Notes: generated from the sequence alone by a model not told the origin. A DNA stretch of 64,000 nt from Candidatus Avimonas faecium (GCA_904419005.1 CAJFQI010000002.1:1-64000), one strand, 5' to 3'; counted from the first letter of the stretch, positions 16,420 to 24,414 are shown. Numbers and translations are program-made.

Positions 16420-18420
16420 CTACAGGCCGATGCCGCCGACCGCCTGTGCAACGGCGGTGGAGCCGAGGTACACCGGGAAGCCCGCCGCCTGCGCCTGGTC
16501 CCGGCGGAGCTCTACCGTGGCGGTGATATCCCCGGCCGCACCGCGGCGGCGCGCCTCCCCCTTCGCCGCTTCCAGGGCTTCGGAGCGTGCAAACGCTTCC
16601 GCCTGTTCCAGGTCTTCAAAGGTGCGGGGCTGGCTGCAGTATACCACATACCCGGCGGTTTCCTCTATGCCCGCGACGGGGCGCACTTCGACGCTGCGGG
16701 AAACGCAGACGTTTCCGACAACCGCCCCCAGCGCGTTGGCCACCTCGTGATGGGTGGGGATGACCGCCCGGGTGCCGAGCATCTGCGCGACCTCGGGCAG
16801 GAAGACGCGGATCGGGGCGCCCACCCCCGCCAGCGAGAAGGAGGTGCTCAGCGAGACGGAGAGGCAGCCGCCGGCGTTTCCGGCTTTCTGCCGGTCGTAC
16901 TGCTCAAGGATGCATTGCTTTATTTCGGCGCTGATGCCGTCCCGCATCCGGCCGGTCGATTCGTTTTCGATCAGGGCCTCCACCACGTTTAGGTAGATCT
17001 TCCGCCGTACCTCGTCGTACACGAGCTCGCCCAGCTCGCCAGCGGTGATCCCGAGGTTCCGGGCGACAAAGCGGGCGCCCAGGAGGGAGGCTTCGGCGTC
17101 GTAGCGGGCAAAATCCCCCCGCAGGTGCATGACGTCGGTGGGGGTGAGGCCGCAGAGCTGCACCGCCCCTTCCTTCAGCAGGCGGGAAACATTCAGGGAA
17201 TACACGTCCCTGCCCACCGCCGCGGCGGCCTGCGCGCGGGAGAGGGGGCCGTCCCTAAGTGCCCGGCAGAACGCCCGTTCCTCCGGCGTATACCGCTCCT
17301 GCCCCTCAATGTCCCGGACGAGCAGGTAGTGCTCATGCAGGTATTGGGTGTGCCGCTTCCCGCTTTCGGCCAGCTCCCGCAGGGATTCCTTTACCTGGGG
17401 GTAGCGTGCCGCGGCTACGCAGAGCGGGACCACCCGGTATTCCTCAAGGATCAGGGAGCCGTCCCGGTAATGCACGGCACTGTCCCCGCCCAAGCCGACG
17501 GTCTTGATATACAGCCCGCTGACAAAGGTTTTCCACTTGCCGATGCGCACCCCCTGGGTGACCTTGACCGGGACGCCGTCCCGCACCAGGGCGATATCGG
17601 TGGTGGTGCCGCCCATATCAACCACGATGCAGTTTTTCTCCCCCGTGAGGGCTGCGCTGCCCATCACGCTGGCGGCCGGTCCGCAAAGCAGGGTTTCAAC
17701 CGGGTGGAGCCGGGCAAAGGCCTCGGACATCAGGCTGCCGTCGCTGCGCACGATGACCGTGGAGGGGCGGAGTCCCCGGCGGTCCATAGCCGTGCGGATG
17801 GCGGCCAGGAATTCCTCAATGACGGGAAGAAGCTGGGCGTTCAGCAGGGTGCTGGCCCCGCGCTGCAGGCAGTTGAGCTCCGAAAACAGCTCATGCCCGC
17901 AGACAACCGGGATGTCAAAATATTCCCGAACGATATCCCGCGCCTGCTTTTCAATCCGCCCGCCGTTGTTCATCGCGTTTATTTCAAGGATCGCCGCGCC
18001 GTCCAGCTCCCGGAACGACTGCTGGACCCGCTGACGGAAGAGCTCCCAGTCCGGCTCCTGCCCGCCGTCCCCCGCCGATAGGCCGCCTTCCTCAAGCAGG
18101 ATTTCGTCGGCGGGAGGAAGGCCGTATTTCCCGCCCAGCTCGTCGATCACTTTGCGGTTGCCGCCGAAAAAGGCCAGCTTGGCCCGCCCGCCTTTGTTTT
18201 CCACGCAGGCGTTGGTAGCCAGCGTCGTTGACAGCGAGAGTACGCTGGCTTTGGCGAGGGCTTCGGGGGGCAGGCGGTCCAGGGCGGCGAGGATCCCCTT
18301 GGACAGGTTCTCCCGTGTGGTAAGCGCCTTGGCGGTGCCCAAGACCTCCCCCGCGTCAAAATCATACAACACGGCGTCGGTATAGGTGCCGCCGGTGTCA
18401 ATCCCGATTCCAATCTTCAT
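16420..18420 (-). CDS. Hydantoinase/oxoprolinase family protein (HyuA-like)
   Basis: A 666-residue ATP-dependent ring-opening or carboxylase-type enzyme with an ASKHA-like fold. The N-terminal IGIDTGGTYTDAVLYD is the phosphate-binding motif of the hydantoinase/oxoprolinase N domain. LSTTLATNACVENKGG and CIVVDMGGTTTDIALVRDG follow as expected, and 'GAPIRVFLPEVAQMLG' and 'HHEVANALGAVVGNVCVSR' close the second half. Characterised relatives hydrolyse hydantoins or 5-oxoproline or carboxylate acetone-like ketones, usually with a HyuB partner. No HyuB gene is adjacent, so the substrate is open. GGAGG precedes the ATG. Confidence 0.85.
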   Translation of the reverse strand: MKIGIGIDTGGTYTDAVLYDFDAGEVLGTAKALTTRENLSKGILAALDRLPPEALAKASVLSLSTTLATNACVENKGGRAKLAFFGGNRKVIDELGGKYGLPPADEILLEEGGLSAGDGGQEPDWELFRQRVQQSFRELDGAAILEINAMNNGGRIEKQARDIVREYFDIPVVCGHELFSELNCLQRGASTLLNAQLLPVIEEFLAAIRTAMDRRGLRPSTVIVRSDGSLMSEAFARLHPVETLLCGPAASVMGSAALTGEKNCIVVDMGGTTTDIALVRDGVPVKVTQGVRIGKWKTFVSGLYIKTVGLGGDSAVHYRDGSLILEEYRVVPLCVAAARYPQVKESLRELAESGKRHTQYLHEHYLLVRDIEGQERYTPEERAFCRALRDGPLSRAQAAAAVGRDVYSLNVSRLLKEGAVQLCGLTPTDVMHLRGDFARYDAEASLLGARFVARNLGITAGELGELVYDEVRRKIYLNVVEALIENESTGRMRDGISAEIKQCILEQYDRQKAGNAGGCLSVSLSTSFSLAGVGAPIRVFLPEVAQMLGTRAVIPTHHEVANALGAVVGNVCVSRSVEVRPVAGIEETAGYVVYCSQPRTFEDLEQAEAFARSEALEAAKGEARRRGAAGDITATVELRRDQAQAAGFPVYLGSTAVAQAVGGIGL

Positions 18421-18542
18421 GCTTTGTCCTCCGTTGCTTTGATGGTCCCATGCGTTCCCCTTTACGGTACCCCTTCAGCCGGAGGAATGGAAGGGAGTTT
18501 TTTTGCCTTTTTGGTATTTTTCGGCGGAAATGGGGTGCCCGG

Positions 18543-18587
18543 AAAAAGCCTGCCGCCGGCCCCGTTCCCAGGGGTGCGGCGGCAGGC
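18543..18587 (-). terminator. Terminator of the MFS transporter gene
   Basis: Read on the minus strand, a perfect 10-bp stem (GCCTGCCGCC / GGCGGCAGGC) is followed by TTTTT. It starts about 30 bases after the transporter's stop codon and separates it from the hydantoinase-type gene. Confidence 0.75.
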
Positions 18588-18616
18588 GGCCTGCATTGTT
18601 CAGTCTCTCATCCCTA

Positions 18617-19813
18617 TCAACGGATTTCGGCGGAAACATCATACCGCCCCTGTTTTTTCAGCAGGCGCACCAGCCCAAAGGTGGCGGCCGCCATGACCGC
18701 AAACAGGAGCAGAAGGACATATGGGAAAAGGGACAGCCCGGCGGCCTGGGCCAACAGGCTGAACAGCGGCGGTACGGCCATGATCCCGACATAGGAAGCC
18801 GCCATCTGGGTCCCCATCACCGACGGGGCGATGTCCTGCCCGAAGTTGCGAGGGGTCAGGTGGACCAGGTTGGGGAAAAGCGGCCCGTTGCCGAAGCCGA
18901 TGATAAACAGCCCGACGCCGGCGGCGTATCCAGGCAGGGGCAGCATCAGCAGCAGGATCGCCGCCAGGACGACGCCCTGCCCGATATGGATCAGCCGCCA
19001 AGCGGATACCCGGTTGGCCAGCAGGCCGGAAACAAACCGCCCAAGCGCCATGCCGACATAATAAAAGGTAATCATCTGCGCCGCCTGGCTGGCGGATAAC
19101 CCCTTGGCGCTGACCAGGAAGGTGCTCCCCCAAATGCCGCACAGGTTCTCTATGGCGCAGGAGCCGATGAAGACCAGCCAGACCATGCGAGCGGCCGGCA
19201 TTTTGGCTATCGCGGCAAAGGAGAGGGGCCGGGCTTCCTCCACCCGCGTTGCGAGCGGGCTTGCCGCGGCCTTTTTCCAGAGCGGCAGGGCCGCCAGGGC
19301 CAGGGCGGCGATCCCGGCCTGCACCAGGCCCATCACCCGGTAGCCGTGCCGCCAGTTGTTCTGGTCGGAGAGGGCCAGGGACATCAGGTAAGGGCTCAGC
19401 GAGATGCCGATCCCGTAAAAGCAGTGCAGGAAGCTCATATGGGAGGCCTGGTAGTGCAGGGCGACATAGCTGTTCAGGCCGGAATCAATGGCGCCCGCCC
19501 CGAGCCCCAGAGGGACGGCGAACAGGCAAAGCCAAAGCAGGCTGGGGGAAAGGGAAAAGCCGAAAATGGCGAACACCGTCAAAAGCGTACTGGCCGCGGT
19601 AACCAGCCCGGTGCCGAAACGGTGGATCAGCCGCGCGCTCAAAAGGCTGGAAACCACGGTGGAGCCGGAAATCAGAAGGGTTACCATGCTGGCGGAGGCA
19701 ACCGGCGCCCCCAGCTCCGGATAGATCGCCGGCCACGCCGTCCCAAAGAGGGAGTCCGGTATCCCCAAACCGATAAAGGTGATGTAGATGACGCAAAGCA
19801 GGAGTGTCGCCAC
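18617..19813 (-). CDS. MFS transporter (FucP-like)
   Basis: About 398 residues with roughly 12 hydrophobic segments. The N-terminus ATLLLCVIYITFIGLGIPDSLFGTAWPAIY is characteristic of a sugar-transporter-like MFS group. The track's start at 19933 is rejected. That GTG lies inside a promoter (TTGACT, 17 bases, TATACA at 19924-19952), and its 40 extra residues are polar and unlike the family. The GTG at 19813 has AGAGG 7 bases upstream and gives the expected first membrane helix. The substrate is unknown. It is monocistronic, between its own promoter and terminator. Confidence 0.85.
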   Translation of the reverse strand: MATLLLCVIYITFIGLGIPDSLFGTAWPAIYPELGAPVASASMVTLLISGSTVVSSLLSARLIHRFGTGLVTAASTLLTVFAIFGFSLSPSLLWLCLFAVPLGLGAGAIDSGLNSYVALHYQASHMSFLHCFYGIGISLSPYLMSLALSDQNNWRHGYRVMGLVQAGIAALALAALPLWKKAAASPLATRVEEARPLSFAAIAKMPAARMVWLVFIGSCAIENLCGIWGSTFLVSAKGLSASQAAQMITFYYVGMALGRFVSGLLANRVSAWRLIHIGQGVVLAAILLLMLPLPGYAAGVGLFIIGFGNGPLFPNLVHLTPRNFGQDIAPSVMGTQMAASYVGIMAVPPLFSLLAQAAGLSLFPYVLLLLFAVMAAATFGLVRLLKKQGRYDVSAEIR

Positions 19814-19923
19814 AAAGATTCCTCTTTCGCTGATGAATTTTCGGCCGGAGGGCAGGGGCCGCGCTCCCATTGGCGGATCCGTGTTGGCTGTCTGTGCCTT
19901 GGGGGAGGGCCATGCTTCTCCGA

Positions 19924-19952
19924 TGTATAACACATCCGCCGAAGAAAGTCAA
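19924..19952 (-). promoter_or_regulatory. Promoter of the MFS transporter gene
   Basis: TTGACT and TATACA are spaced 17 bases apart on the minus strand. The predicted transcript starts near 19917, leaving a leader of about 100 bases before the GTG at 19813. It decides the start codon of the transporter. The rest of the 324-base gap to the acetyltransferase gene holds the possible intron remnant. Confidence 0.75.
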
Positions 19953-20049
19953 TTGTTTCCGGCTCAAATACAGGGCTTTTGCATATTGGGGTTGCGTTAC
20001 GAAAAGAGGCCCTGCTTTGACGTGGGCCTCCCCCCTTAGAAAAGAAAAC

Positions 20050-20130
20050 CTGCGGTGCACGACTTGCGGCCGGGCTCAGTCTGAGAGCCGCATGAAAAAT
20101 ATGTTTTTACGGTTGGGGCAGGAGATGAGC
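20050..20130 (+). mobile_element. Possible group II intron 3' remnant (domain V-like hairpin)
   Basis: CTGAGAGCCG...ACGGTTGGGG resembles the lower stem of group II intron domain V (AGCCG paired with CGGUU). Between the arms is an AAAAA/UUUUU upper stem closed by UAUG rather than a GNRA loop. It lies directly next to an AT-rich acetyltransferase gene. No reverse-transcriptase gene is present, so at most this is a 3' relic. The match is partial and from memory of the motif. Confidence 0.28.
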
Positions 20131-20137
20131 TCTCAAA

Positions 20138-20677
20138 CTAAATAAGTAACTTTTTGTAGTAATCTTCCTTTGAGATTGAGTAAATAACAGAATCAAATAT
20201 TGCATCATCATATCGTTTAAAGCCGTTTTCAATTGTTAATTCATATATAAAGCCGCTTTTTTCAAGAACTGATTTTGAACGTACATTTTGGGGTGTTGTA
20301 AAAGCAGATAACAAATCAACATTTAAATCTTCAAATGCATAACTCACCATACATGTAACCGCTTCTGTCATATAGCCGTTATTCCAATAGTTTTCATTTA
20401 AAAGATAATTGATCATTTTTGCATAATATCTGCCCCGGTTATTATCCGGATATATTTTGATAAAACCGATAGCCTTCCCGCTTTCTTTTAAAATAATGGC
20501 AAATATGCCGTCGGTTTCCACATAGGATTTTAGAATATTCAATGAATCTGCTCTGCATGAGGACGGCTTCCAGCCGCCGATCATACAAGCCGGACTGCAC
20601 ATCAGTTCATGAAAATCCTCTATATCTTCAATGCTCCACTTCCGTAACAGTAATCGTTTGGTATCTAAGTTCTTCAT
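20138..20677 (-). CDS. RimJ/RimL-type GNAT acetyltransferase, AT-rich
   Basis: A 179-residue GNAT protein beginning MKNLDTKRLLLRKWSIEDIEDFHELM, the classic RimJ/RimL opening. 'GFIKIYPDNNRGRYYAKMINYLLNENYWNNGYMTEAV' is the acetyl-CoA-binding region, followed by 'NVRSKSVLEKSGF'. Family members acetylate ribosomal-protein N-termini, small molecules or antibiotics; the substrate here is unknown. Codon use is strikingly AT-rich (AAA, AAT, ATA, TTA are common) compared with its GC-rich neighbours, suggesting recent transfer. It lies just downstream of two tRNA-Ser genes, a frequent landing site for foreign DNA. The ribosome binding site is weak. Confidence 0.85.
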   Translation of the reverse strand: MKNLDTKRLLLRKWSIEDIEDFHELMCSPACMIGGWKPSSCRADSLNILKSYVETDGIFAIILKESGKAIGFIKIYPDNNRGRYYAKMINYLLNENYWNNGYMTEAVTCMVSYAFEDLNVDLLSAFTTPQNVRSKSVLEKSGFIYELTIENGFKRYDDAIFDSVIYSISKEDYYKKLLI

Positions 20678-20702
20678 GCGTCCACCCCATAACTGAACAA
20701 AT

Positions 20703-20734
20703 AAAAAGCGCCCGTCAAACGACGAACGCTTTTT
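20703..20734 (-). terminator. Terminator of the tRNA-Ser operon
   Basis: Read on the minus strand, AAAAAGCGTTCGTC pairs with GACGGGCGCTTTTT through 14 bp including two U-G pairs, with a GTTT loop, and continues into ATTTG. It begins at the encoded CCA end of tRNA-Ser(GCT). Confidence 0.8.
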
Positions 20735-20824
20735 GGCGGAGATGGAGAGACTCGAACTCTCGCGCCGGTTACCCGACCTACGCCCTTAGCAGGGGCGCCT
20801 CGTCACCAACTTGAGTACATCTCC
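20734..20824 (-). tRNA. tRNA-Ser(GCT)
   Basis: The 91-base class II tRNA has a 7-bp acceptor stem GGAGATG/CATCTCC, discriminator G and an encoded CCA. The anticodon loop CTGCTAA carries GCT, the variable arm is long, and the T loop is GTTCGAGTC. It is the second tRNA of a two-gene serine operon read on the minus strand. Confidence 0.93.
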
Positions 20825-20888
20825 GTGTAGGTGATTTGCCAATCTCTATTTTCACTTTTTCGAAGGCCCTCGAGAAAAGATCGTCCTC

Positions 20889-20975
20889 TGGCGGAGAGGA
20901 AGGGATTCGAACCCTTGGCTCTTGCGAGTCACTGGTTTTCAAGACCAGCTCCATAAACCGCTCGGACACCTCTCC
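20889..20975 (-). tRNA. tRNA-Ser(TGA)
   Basis: The 87-base class II tRNA has acceptor stem GGAGAGG matched at the 3' end, discriminator G and an encoded CCA. The anticodon loop CTTGAAA gives TGA. The variable arm is long and the T loop is GTTCGAATC. It is the first gene after the consensus promoter at 20995-21023. Confidence 0.94.
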
Positions 20976-20994
20976 GTGCTGATTAACGGGAATT

Positions 20995-21023
20995 ATAATA
21001 CCATCTTCCCAGCGAAATGTCAA
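20995..21023 (-). promoter_or_regulatory. Strong promoter of the tRNA-Ser operon
   Basis: TTGACA, exactly 17 bases, then TATTAT on the minus strand, a near-consensus sigma-A promoter that fits a highly expressed stable-RNA operon. The tRNA 5' end lies about 20 bases downstream of the -10 box. Confidence 0.85.
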
Positions 21024-21044
21024 CCGGAAATTGCGCAAACCAGC

Positions 21045-21650
21045 CTATTTTAATTCAATAACGATCCGGCTGTCGCCGACACGGACCCCCGCGTCCCCGC
21101 TGAGGATGGCAAGCAGGCTGCGGTAAAGGAGAACGGGATCGTTTAGGAAATTTTCCCGGATCAGCTGCGCCTGCAGGTCATCCGCCACCCGCAGGGTAAA
21201 GGACATCAGCGGGTATTCGTCGTCGTTGATGCAGCAGGTGACATTGCAGCCGTGGGGAAGCTTCTCAATTTTCACCGTGTTTTCCCGTTCTCTCCGGATG
21301 CGGGTGAGGAGCTGGAGCGCGGATTTGACCGAACGTTCCCGCAGCGTGTAGGGGATCATCCCGGAAAGGGTGTCCGCCACCTGGCGGCCGGTTTCGGTCA
21401 GCGAGAGGGTATCGTCCGGTCCCTCGCTCAAATGGCCCAAGCGGACCAGCTCGTCAATGGCGCTGCCCGTTTCAAAAAAGTTCGCCATCCCGTTGCCGGA
21501 AATGATGTCGAGCACCGCTTGGCGGGGCATCGGCTCCCCGGCGCCCATCAGCATATAGCAAACCAATATTTTGATCTCCTGGCTGGTACGGAGCCCGCCG
21601 GGCTCCACCCCATCGGAGAAAATCTGTTGTCCCTTCATCGCGCAGAACAT
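21045..21650 (-). CDS. DUF4364 family winged-helix protein
   Basis: A 201-residue cytoplasmic protein. The N-terminal half (SQEIKILVCYMLMGAGEPMPRQAVLDII...NFFETGSAIDELVRLGHL) reads as a PadR/MarR-like winged helix, followed by 'LSLTETGRQVADTLSGMIPYTLRE'. The second half is a beta-rich domain of unknown role. This is the DUF4364 arrangement common in Clostridia and thought to be regulatory. The start may be the ATG at 21650 or the in-frame ATG four codons later; GGGAAGGG abuts the first and is 13 bases from the second. A TATAAT box lies at 21758-21763 on the minus strand with no clear -35. Confidence 0.8.
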   Translation of the reverse strand: MFCAMKGQQIFSDGVEPGGLRTSQEIKILVCYMLMGAGEPMPRQAVLDIISGNGMANFFETGSAIDELVRLGHLSEGPDDTLSLTETGRQVADTLSGMIPYTLRERSVKSALQLLTRIRRERENTVKIEKLPHGCNVTCCINDDEYPLMSFTLRVADDLQAQLIRENFLNDPVLLYRSLLAILSGDAGVRVGDSRIVIELK

Positions 21651-21763
21651 CCCTTCCCGGATAGCCTGCCCGCTTTCCGCGTTGCAGGCGGCGCCCGGCG
21701 CGGCCTGCCCCCCTTCGCCGAGAGGAGGCGCAACGCCCCGGAGCGTTTTTCTTACTTATTATA

Positions 21764-22203
21764 CCACGGATCCTCCGAAAAGGGAAGCGCTTCAAGAGGC
21801 GTTCCCCCCATAGCTGGCGGGGAGCCCCCGGTCCGGCTAGGCGGATCTCCTTTTTCTGGGAAGGGATTGGCATCGTCCGGACGCGAAAGAAGGCATAATG
21901 CTTTTAAGGTGCCGGCTTTCTCTCTCCCGTGAAGCGGCCGTTTCCACTGAAAAAGAGGAAAAGAAACGCCCCTTGAAAAGGCGCGGATTTCTGGAGCGGA
22001 TAAACCGTACCGGGGAAGGGGGCGATCCCGGCAGGCGAGGCCCGTTCCCAGCGGTTGAGGCCCTCTTATCAAACGTCGCCATCGCGCCGCGCATCGGCCG
22101 CCCTCCCCGTACAAAAGGCGGAGAGACAGGGACGTAGGGCGGCGGATTCCCCGGCGGCCGGCTCCCATTAAAAAAGGAAAAAGAAAAATCCTGCCGATTT
22201 TAC
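21764..22203. other. Intergenic stretch without a recognised gene
   Basis: About 440 bases separate the DUF4364 promoter region from the uracil permease promoter. Open frames here are short or lack ribosome binding sites and show no family likeness. No repeat, tRNA or riboswitch was recognised. Confidence 0.5.
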
Positions 22204-22232
22204 TTGACATATCGCGAAAAATCCTGTAGATT
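22204..22232 (+). promoter_or_regulatory. Promoter of uracil permease gene
   Basis: TTGACA, 17 bases, TAGATT. The transcript is predicted to begin near 22239, placing the hairpin at 22248-22298 inside a leader of about 75 bases. Confidence 0.8.
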
Positions 22233-22247
22233 TTTAACGATAGGCGA

Positions 22248-22298
22248 GACCGCCTGGCGGCTCCGCAGGGCAAGCGGGCGCTGCCGGCGGTCATTTTT
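22248..22298 (+). terminator. Leader hairpin with T-run before uraA (possible attenuator)
   Basis: GACCGCC (22248-22254) pairs with GGCGGTC (22286-22292), with further pairing inside, and is followed by ATTTTT. It ends only a few bases before the GAGGAGGG ribosome binding site. A terminator-like structure between a strong promoter and the start codon suggests premature termination control. PyrR-type control would be typical for a uracil permease, but no convincing PyrR anti-antiterminator loop is recognised. Confidence 0.5.
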
Positions 22299-22312
22299 GA
22301 GGAGGGAAACGG

Positions 22313-23746
22313 ATGAGCTTTTTATCCAAAGTCAACGCGTTCTTTTTCCCCTGCTCCAAGGAGTACCCGAAGCTCAGCGCGGGAAAACTGATGCTGCTGG
22401 GGCTGCAGCACGCGTTCGCGATGTCCTGCGCTACCATCCTGGTGCCGATCCTGACCGGCATGGACGTTGGGGTGGCCCTGTTTGCTGCCGGGATGGGGAC
22501 CATTATTTTCCATCTCTGTACGAAGGGACGGATGCCGACCTTTTTGGGCAGCTCCTTTGCCTTCATCGTCTCGCTGCAGGCGGTGATCGGGACCGGGGGC
22601 GGCGCGCCGATGTACGGCACGCAGGAGGAAAGCATCCCCTACGCGCTGGGCGGCATCATCTGCGCAGGGGCAATCTACCTGGTGCTGGCGCTGCTCATCA
22701 AGCTGTTCGGCGGACGGTTTATGGAGCGGCTTTTCCCGCCGGTTGTGCGGGGCGTGGGGATCGCGATTATCGGGCTGAACCTGGCGACCTCCGCGGTCAA
22801 CAACATCCAGGGCAACGGGATAGAGATGTTTACCCCCGCGTACTACTGGAGCTGGGGGATCGCGATTGCCGTCTGCCTGCTGGCGATTGTCCTGTCCAGC
22901 TACGGCAGGGGGATGGTCAAGATGTCCAGCATCGTGATTGCGCTGGCGGCCGGGTATCTGCTGACGCTGCTGGTGACCAAAATCGGCCTGGCACCCGCCT
23001 CCCTGATGTCGCTGGACGCGATCGGGGAGAAGGGATGGTTCGCCGTTCCCAACTTTGTTCTGCCGAAATTCGACTGGAAGGCGATCGGCATGATCGCGCC
23101 GATTTCGATCGTTACCTGTGTAGAGCATGTCGGCGACGTGTATGCCAACGGTTCGGTCGTGGGCAAAAACTTCGCCAGGAACCCCGGCCTGCACCGCACG
23201 CTGCTGGGCGACGGCCTGGCAACCATGGCGGCCGGCCTGGTCGGCGGCCCGCCCAACACCACCTATTCCGAAAATACGGCGGTGCTGGCGGCGACCGGCA
23301 ACTACAACCCTGCCTCCCTGCGGGTGGCCGCCCTGATCGCGATCGTCATCTCCTTTTTTGGGAAGGCGGTCGGCGTGGTTGAAACGGTGCCGACCTGCGT
23401 GCTGGGCGGCGCATGCATTGTGCTGTACGGCATGATCTCCTCGGTCGGCCTGCGCACCCTGGTGGAGAACCATGTGGACTTTACCAAGAACCGCAACCTC
23501 TGCATCGCGGCGGTGATGTTTGTGCTGGCCATCGGCGGCGCGGTGATCGGCGGTCCGGCGTTTAATGTCAGCGGCATCGGCCTGGGGATCCTGGCGGGCA
23601 TCCTGCTCAACCTGATCCTGCCTGTGAAGAAGGGCGAGGGCGCGGGCTGGATCGCGCACGGCGTGGACGAGGACGACGTGAAAATGGGCGTTTCGGACAA
23701 TCCCGACGAGGAGCACCTCGTACAGGAGGAGCAGGCACAGGGCTGA
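22313..23746 (+). CDS. uraA: Uracil permease (NCS2/UraA family)
   Basis: A 477-residue nucleobase-cation symporter with about 14 hydrophobic segments. The NCS2 substrate motif reads TCVEHVGDVYANGSVVGKNFARNPGLHRTLLGDGLATMAAGLVGGPPNTTYSENTAVLAATGNY. It closely follows the E. coli UraA pattern, including the Glu-His pair and the PNTTY.EN segment, which supports uracil rather than xanthine. 'LYGMISSVGLRTLVENHVDFTKNRNL' also matches UraA. The C-terminal 30 residues are acidic and cytoplasmic. GAGGAGGG precedes the ATG. Expression is probably controlled by the leader hairpin just upstream. Confidence 0.92.
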   Translation: MSFLSKVNAFFFPCSKEYPKLSAGKLMLLGLQHAFAMSCATILVPILTGMDVGVALFAAGMGTIIFHLCTKGRMPTFLGSSFAFIVSLQAVIGTGGGAPMYGTQEESIPYALGGIICAGAIYLVLALLIKLFGGRFMERLFPPVVRGVGIAIIGLNLATSAVNNIQGNGIEMFTPAYYWSWGIAIAVCLLAIVLSSYGRGMVKMSSIVIALAAGYLLTLLVTKIGLAPASLMSLDAIGEKGWFAVPNFVLPKFDWKAIGMIAPISIVTCVEHVGDVYANGSVVGKNFARNPGLHRTLLGDGLATMAAGLVGGPPNTTYSENTAVLAATGNYNPASLRVAALIAIVISFFGKAVGVVETVPTCVLGGACIVLYGMISSVGLRTLVENHVDFTKNRNLCIAAVMFVLAIGGAVIGGPAFNVSGIGLGILAGILLNLILPVKKGEGAGWIAHGVDEDDVKMGVSDNPDEEHLVQEEQAQG

Positions 23747-23774
23747 ACCGCCCGTGTTCCGGCGTATTAAAAGC

Positions 23775-23808
23775 AAGGGAGAGGGCGGCTTGTCCCTCTC
23801 CCTTTTTT
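23775..23808 (+). terminator. Terminator after uraA
   Basis: AAGGGAGAGGG pairs perfectly with CCCTCTCCCTT (11 bp) and runs into TTTTTT. Its right arm overlaps the promoter of the next gene. Confidence 0.88.
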
Positions 23809-23818
23809 ATGCTACAAT
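23790..23818 (+). promoter_or_regulatory. Promoter of the lipoprotein gene, overlapping the uraA terminator
   Basis: TTGTCC, 17 bases, TACAAT. The -35 box and most of the spacer lie in the loop and right arm of the uraA terminator. The transcript would begin near 23825. Confidence 0.6.
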
Positions 23819-23895
23819 GGAGTCATTCCGACAAAACGGCGAAGGCCGCGGAGAAAACGGCAAGCTCCATTTGCCGCTGTGGGGAGTTGTGTTTT

Positions 23896-24414
23896 ATGCC
23901 CATGCAAAAAAAATGCCGCCTTTTTGCCCTGGCTGCGGGCTGCCTGCTGCTGCCGGCGCTGCTTTTTTCCGGCTGCGGGCAGGCGGAGGAAGGGACCTCC
24001 TCCGCCGCCCCCACGACGACGGAGACGGCGCCGCCGCTGCTCAGCGTAGATGTTACCGCGCTGCTGAGCGCAGAGGAGATTGGGGATGCCCTGGGGGTAG
24101 AGGTCGGGCAGCCGGAATCCTATGAATCGGGGACCATCGCCCACTATTCCTCGGCCGACCTGCAGACCACGGCCGAGATCAGCCTGAAGGAAGGCGAGCG
24201 GGCGATGTACGATTCGACCGTCGCCATGGTAGAGGACGCGGTGGATTCCCCCAACCTGGGGGATGCCGCCGTATGGAGCCCGCAGTTTCAGCAGCTGCTG
24301 GTTTACGGCAAGGGGTATATGCTCGGCATTACGGTTGATGTCGCGGGCAAAAGCGCCGACGAGTACCTGACGGCGGCCCGCCAGATAGCGGTCCTGCTGC
24401 TGGAGAGGCTGTAG
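23896..24414 (+). CDS. Small lipoprotein of unknown function
   Basis: The 172-residue product has a basic start (MPMQKKCR), a hydrophobic stretch and a lipobox LFSGC at about residues 19-23, so it should be lipidated and held on the outer face of the membrane. A Thr/Ser-rich spacer is followed by about 130 residues beginning VDVTALLSAEEIGDALG. This resembles small lipoproteins whose fold follows an 'L.S..EI...LG' pattern. No enzymatic motif is seen. The ATG at 23896 is chosen because GGGGAG lies 9 bases upstream and it begins the signal sequence; the track's 23809 start would bury it. Confidence 0.75.
   Translation: MPMQKKCRLFALAAGCLLLPALLFSGCGQAEEGTSSAAPTTTETAPPLLSVDVTALLSAEEIGDALGVEVGQPESYESGTIAHYSSADLQTTAEISLKEGERAMYDSTVAMVEDAVDSPNLGDAAVWSPQFQQLLVYGKGYMLGITVDVAGKSADEYLTAARQIAVLLLERL

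Noticed and set aside
20542-21038. Small ORFs over the tRNA-Ser genes
   Set aside because: They lie across two well-formed tRNAs with encoded CCA and a consensus promoter; translation is not expected.
22322-23776. 484-residue minus-strand ORF opposite uraA
   Set aside because: Shadow frame rich in Arg/His/Gln from reverse-reading GC-rich codons; uraA is clearly the real gene.
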